Below are positions 23,646-25,292 of a stretch of DNA of 25,292 nt, in pieces. Below the pieces are notes generated by a model. The model was not told the DNA's origin, did no database searches, and was given only the letters and a program-made list of their open reading frames with translations. Each line of letters opens with the position of its first letter. Within the stretch, counting starts at the first letter, position 1. A program made the position numbers and the translations under genes. Location of the stretch: the NCBI GenBank assembly GCA_023457135.1, contig JAEWMO010000163.1:1-25292 (forward strand), read 5' to 3'. Source of the stretch: Methanobacteriota archaeon. GTDB taxonomy: Archaea > Halobacteriota > Methanomicrobia > Methanomicrobiales > Methanoculleaceae.

Positions 23646-24943
23646 GCCTTCACCTCCTGCTCGTAGGCGTAGGCAGCGTCGACGACGCGTTCGTCCTCAA
23701 ACTGCCTGCCCATCAGCTGGAGGCCAACGGGGAGGCCGTCCACCCTGCCGCAGGGGACGGATATCGACGGGATCCCGGCGAGGTTTGCCGGCACCGTGAG
23801 GATGTCGGAGAGGTACATCGAGAGCGGGTCGGTCTTCTCGCCGAGGCGGAAGGCGACCGTCGGCATCGTCGGGCCGGCGATGATATCGACCTCACGGAAC
23901 GCCCGCTCGAAGTCCTGCTGGATGTTGCGGCGGGCTACCTGCGCTTTCGCGTAATACCTGCCTGCGTAACCGGCCGAGAGGGCGAAGGTGCCGAGCATGA
24001 TCCGGCGCCGGACCTCAGGCCCGAACAACTCGAGCCGGAGATCCTGGTATGCCTCGTGCCAGGATTTCCTGGTGTCGACCGCCGGGCCGTAACGGACGCC
24101 GTCGAACCTTGCGAGGTTCGAGGAGGCTTCGCTCGTGCAGATGACGTAGTAGGCGGCAAGGGCGTAGCGCATGCCGGGGATGCTCACGGGGACCGTCGTG
24201 GCGCCGAGGTTCTCGAGCACGCCGATGGCGTTCTGGACCGTCTCCGCGACGCGGGAGTCGACGCCCTCGCCGAAGTACTCTTCCGGCACCCCGACCCGCA
24301 GGCCTTTGATCCCGGCCGAGGGCCGGTGGTCGTAGGGCCTATCAAGCATCGTTGAGTCGTGGGGGTCGTACTTCGCGATCACCGACATCAGCCTTGAAAC
24401 GTCCTCCACCGTCCGTGCCATCGGCCCGATCTGCTCAAGGGAGTTCGCGTAGGCGATGAGGCCGTAACGTGAGACCCGGCCGTAGGAGGGTTTGAGCCCC
24501 ACAATCCCGCAGAACGCCGCCGGACACCGGATCGAGCCTCCGGTATCGGTGCCGAGCGCCATCGGGACGAGGCCCGCGGCGATGGCGGCCGCGCTTCCGC
24601 CCGACGATCCGCCGGGAACCCTTGACGGATCCGCGGGGTTCCTGGTGGGGCCGAACGCGCTCGTCTCGGTCGTGGTGCCCATGCCGAACTCGTCCATATT
24701 GGTCTTGCCGACGATCGCGGCCCCCTCTCTTCTGAGAAGTTCGACGACGTGGGCGTCGTAGGGCGGGACGTAGCCCTCGAGGATCTTCGACCCGCAGGTG
24801 GTCTGTATGCCCGCCGTGGATATATTGTCCTTGACCGCGACGGCGACGCCGGCAAGTGCGCCTTCGGAAAACGGCGCTTCTTTGCAGGTGGTGATGAACG
24901 CGTTGCACCGGTCGTCCGGCGCGAAGTTGAGGGTTCCTGCCAC
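23642..24943 (-). CDS. gatA: Asp-tRNA(Asn)/Glu-tRNA(Gln) amidotransferase subunit A
   Basis: This 433-residue amidase releases ammonia from glutamine for the GatCAB reaction. The catalytic Ser-cisSer-Lys triad is present: Lys38 in AVAVKDNI, the cis-Ser in PGGSSGGSAAA (near 113) and nucleophile Ser137 in GTDTGGSIRCPA. The length is slightly short of bacterial GatA (~480), as is usual for archaeal members. The start is a GTG that directly abuts the gatC stop codon, which implies translational coupling. The end overlaps gatB. Confidence 0.96.
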   Translation of the reverse strand: MAGTLNFAPDDRCNAFITTCKEAPFSEGALAGVAVAVKDNISTAGIQTTCGSKILEGYVPPYDAHVVELLRREGAAIVGKTNMDEFGMGTTTETSAFGPTRNPADPSRVPGGSSGGSAAAIAAGLVPMALGTDTGGSIRCPAAFCGIVGLKPSYGRVSRYGLIAYANSLEQIGPMARTVEDVSRLMSVIAKYDPHDSTMLDRPYDHRPSAGIKGLRVGVPEEYFGEGVDSRVAETVQNAIGVLENLGATTVPVSIPGMRYALAAYYVICTSEASSNLARFDGVRYGPAVDTRKSWHEAYQDLRLELFGPEVRRRIMLGTFALSAGYAGRYYAKAQVARRNIQQDFERAFREVDIIAGPTMPTVAFRLGEKTDPLSMYLSDILTVPANLAGIPSISVPCGRVDGLPVGLQLMGRQFEDERVVDAAYAYEQEVKA

Positions 24944-25213
24944 TTACATCACCCTCGGCGCTTTGATGTATCCATCCTCGGTCGATCCCGCGTTCGAAAG
25001 AGCCTCTTCCTGCGAAAGGCAGGGGCGGGGCTCGTCCTCACGGAAGACGTTCGTGATCCCGGCCGCCGGGGCGGTTTCGCCCTCTACGGCGTCGAGGACG
25101 TCGAAGTAGTCGAGGATCGCGTTGAACTGGGTGGTGAACTCCGGCACCTCTTCCTTTGATATGCCGATATCCGCAAGTTCCGCTATATGCTCAATATCGC
25201 TCTCAGTTACCAT
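24944..25213 (-). CDS. gatC: Asp-tRNA(Asn)/Glu-tRNA(Gln) amidotransferase subunit C
   Basis: This 89-residue small subunit wraps around GatA and stabilises the GatCAB complex. The sequence has the family pattern: an N-terminal helix with IEHIAELADIGISKEE, then FTTQFNAILDYFDVLDAVE and a proline-rich C-terminal strap ending in YIKAPRVM. It is the first gene of the minus-strand operon. It has a strong TATA box upstream and AGGG about 7 nt before the ATG; a stronger GGAG lies farther out at about 25230-25233. Confidence 0.94.
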   Translation of the reverse strand: MVTESDIEHIAELADIGISKEEVPEFTTQFNAILDYFDVLDAVEGETAPAAGITNVFREDEPRPCLSQEEALSNAGSTEDGYIKAPRVM

Positions 25214-25253
25214 GTTCAGCCCTACTGATCTCCGTTAAGTACCCTTGTACCGA

Positions 25254-25263
25254 CTTTTTATAA
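25254..25263 (-). promoter_or_regulatory. TATA box of the gatC-A-B-topA operon
   Basis: The minus strand reads TTATAAAAAG, a near-ideal archaeal TATA element about 40 bp before the gatC ATG. The predicted start falls near 25232-25236. Just downstream of the box the motif GGTAC occurs twice (GGTACAAGGGTAC, about 25239-25251), a possible but unproven operator. Confidence 0.7.
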
Positions 25264-25292
25264 CCATTTTTACGAGCGAGGTGCTGTATTGT

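Noticed and set aside
1..25292. CRISPR arrays, insertion sequences and defence systems
   Set aside because: No regularly spaced repeats, transposase, Cas, restriction-modification or toxin-antitoxin proteins were recognised on either strand.

Overview
The window reads as chromosomal DNA of a GC-rich methanogenic archaeon. Methanomicrobiales, close to Methanoculleus, is my best guess. That rests on recognised protein families and gene style, not on a search. Archaeal markers are geranylgeranylglyceryl phosphate synthase, an archaeal-type threonyl-tRNA synthetase with its N-terminal editing domain, TrmJ, GatCAB, TATA-box promoters and 4-bp start/stop overlaps.

Layout. Positions 1-6623 (minus strand) hold two groups. 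The first is a partial acylphosphatase preceded by a 1188-residue helical-repeat protein. The second is a three-gene run: DUF5806-like protein, MobB-MoaE fusion, phosphoglucosamine/phosphomannomutase. Positions 6624-8114 form a 1.5-kb stretch with no convincing gene. It carries several TATA-like boxes and a compact set of inverted repeats that looks like a structured non-coding RNA at about 7470-7640. Positions 8115-12366 (plus strand) hold a Xer-type tyrosine recombinase, a nucleotide-sugar epimerase, a small TPR protein and a ManC-type guanylyltransferase/isomerase. A tRNA-Gln(UUG) follows at 12503-12575, then a Cys-rich DUF3795 protein and a CPA2 Na+/H+ antiporter that ends in a bacterial-looking intrinsic terminator. 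On the minus strand come a rubrerythrin-like diiron protein, thrS with its own promoter, and a compact operon transcribed from the right edge: gatC-gatA-gatB-topA-GGGP synthase-trmJ-dcd.

How the genes fit together. The right half is housekeeping: tRNA charging (ThrRS, GatCAB), tRNA methylation (TrmJ), DNA topology (TopA), nucleotide supply (Dcd) and the first committed step of archaeal ether-lipid synthesis. The glmM-like mutase, the epimerase and ManC supply activated sugars, probably for surface glycans. MobB-MoaE serves molybdopterin/tungstopterin cofactor synthesis, needed by formylmethanofuran and formate dehydrogenases in methanogens. I see no CRISPR array, IS element, prophage or obvious new defence system. 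The strongest unexplained signal is the candidate RNA upstream of the Xer gene.
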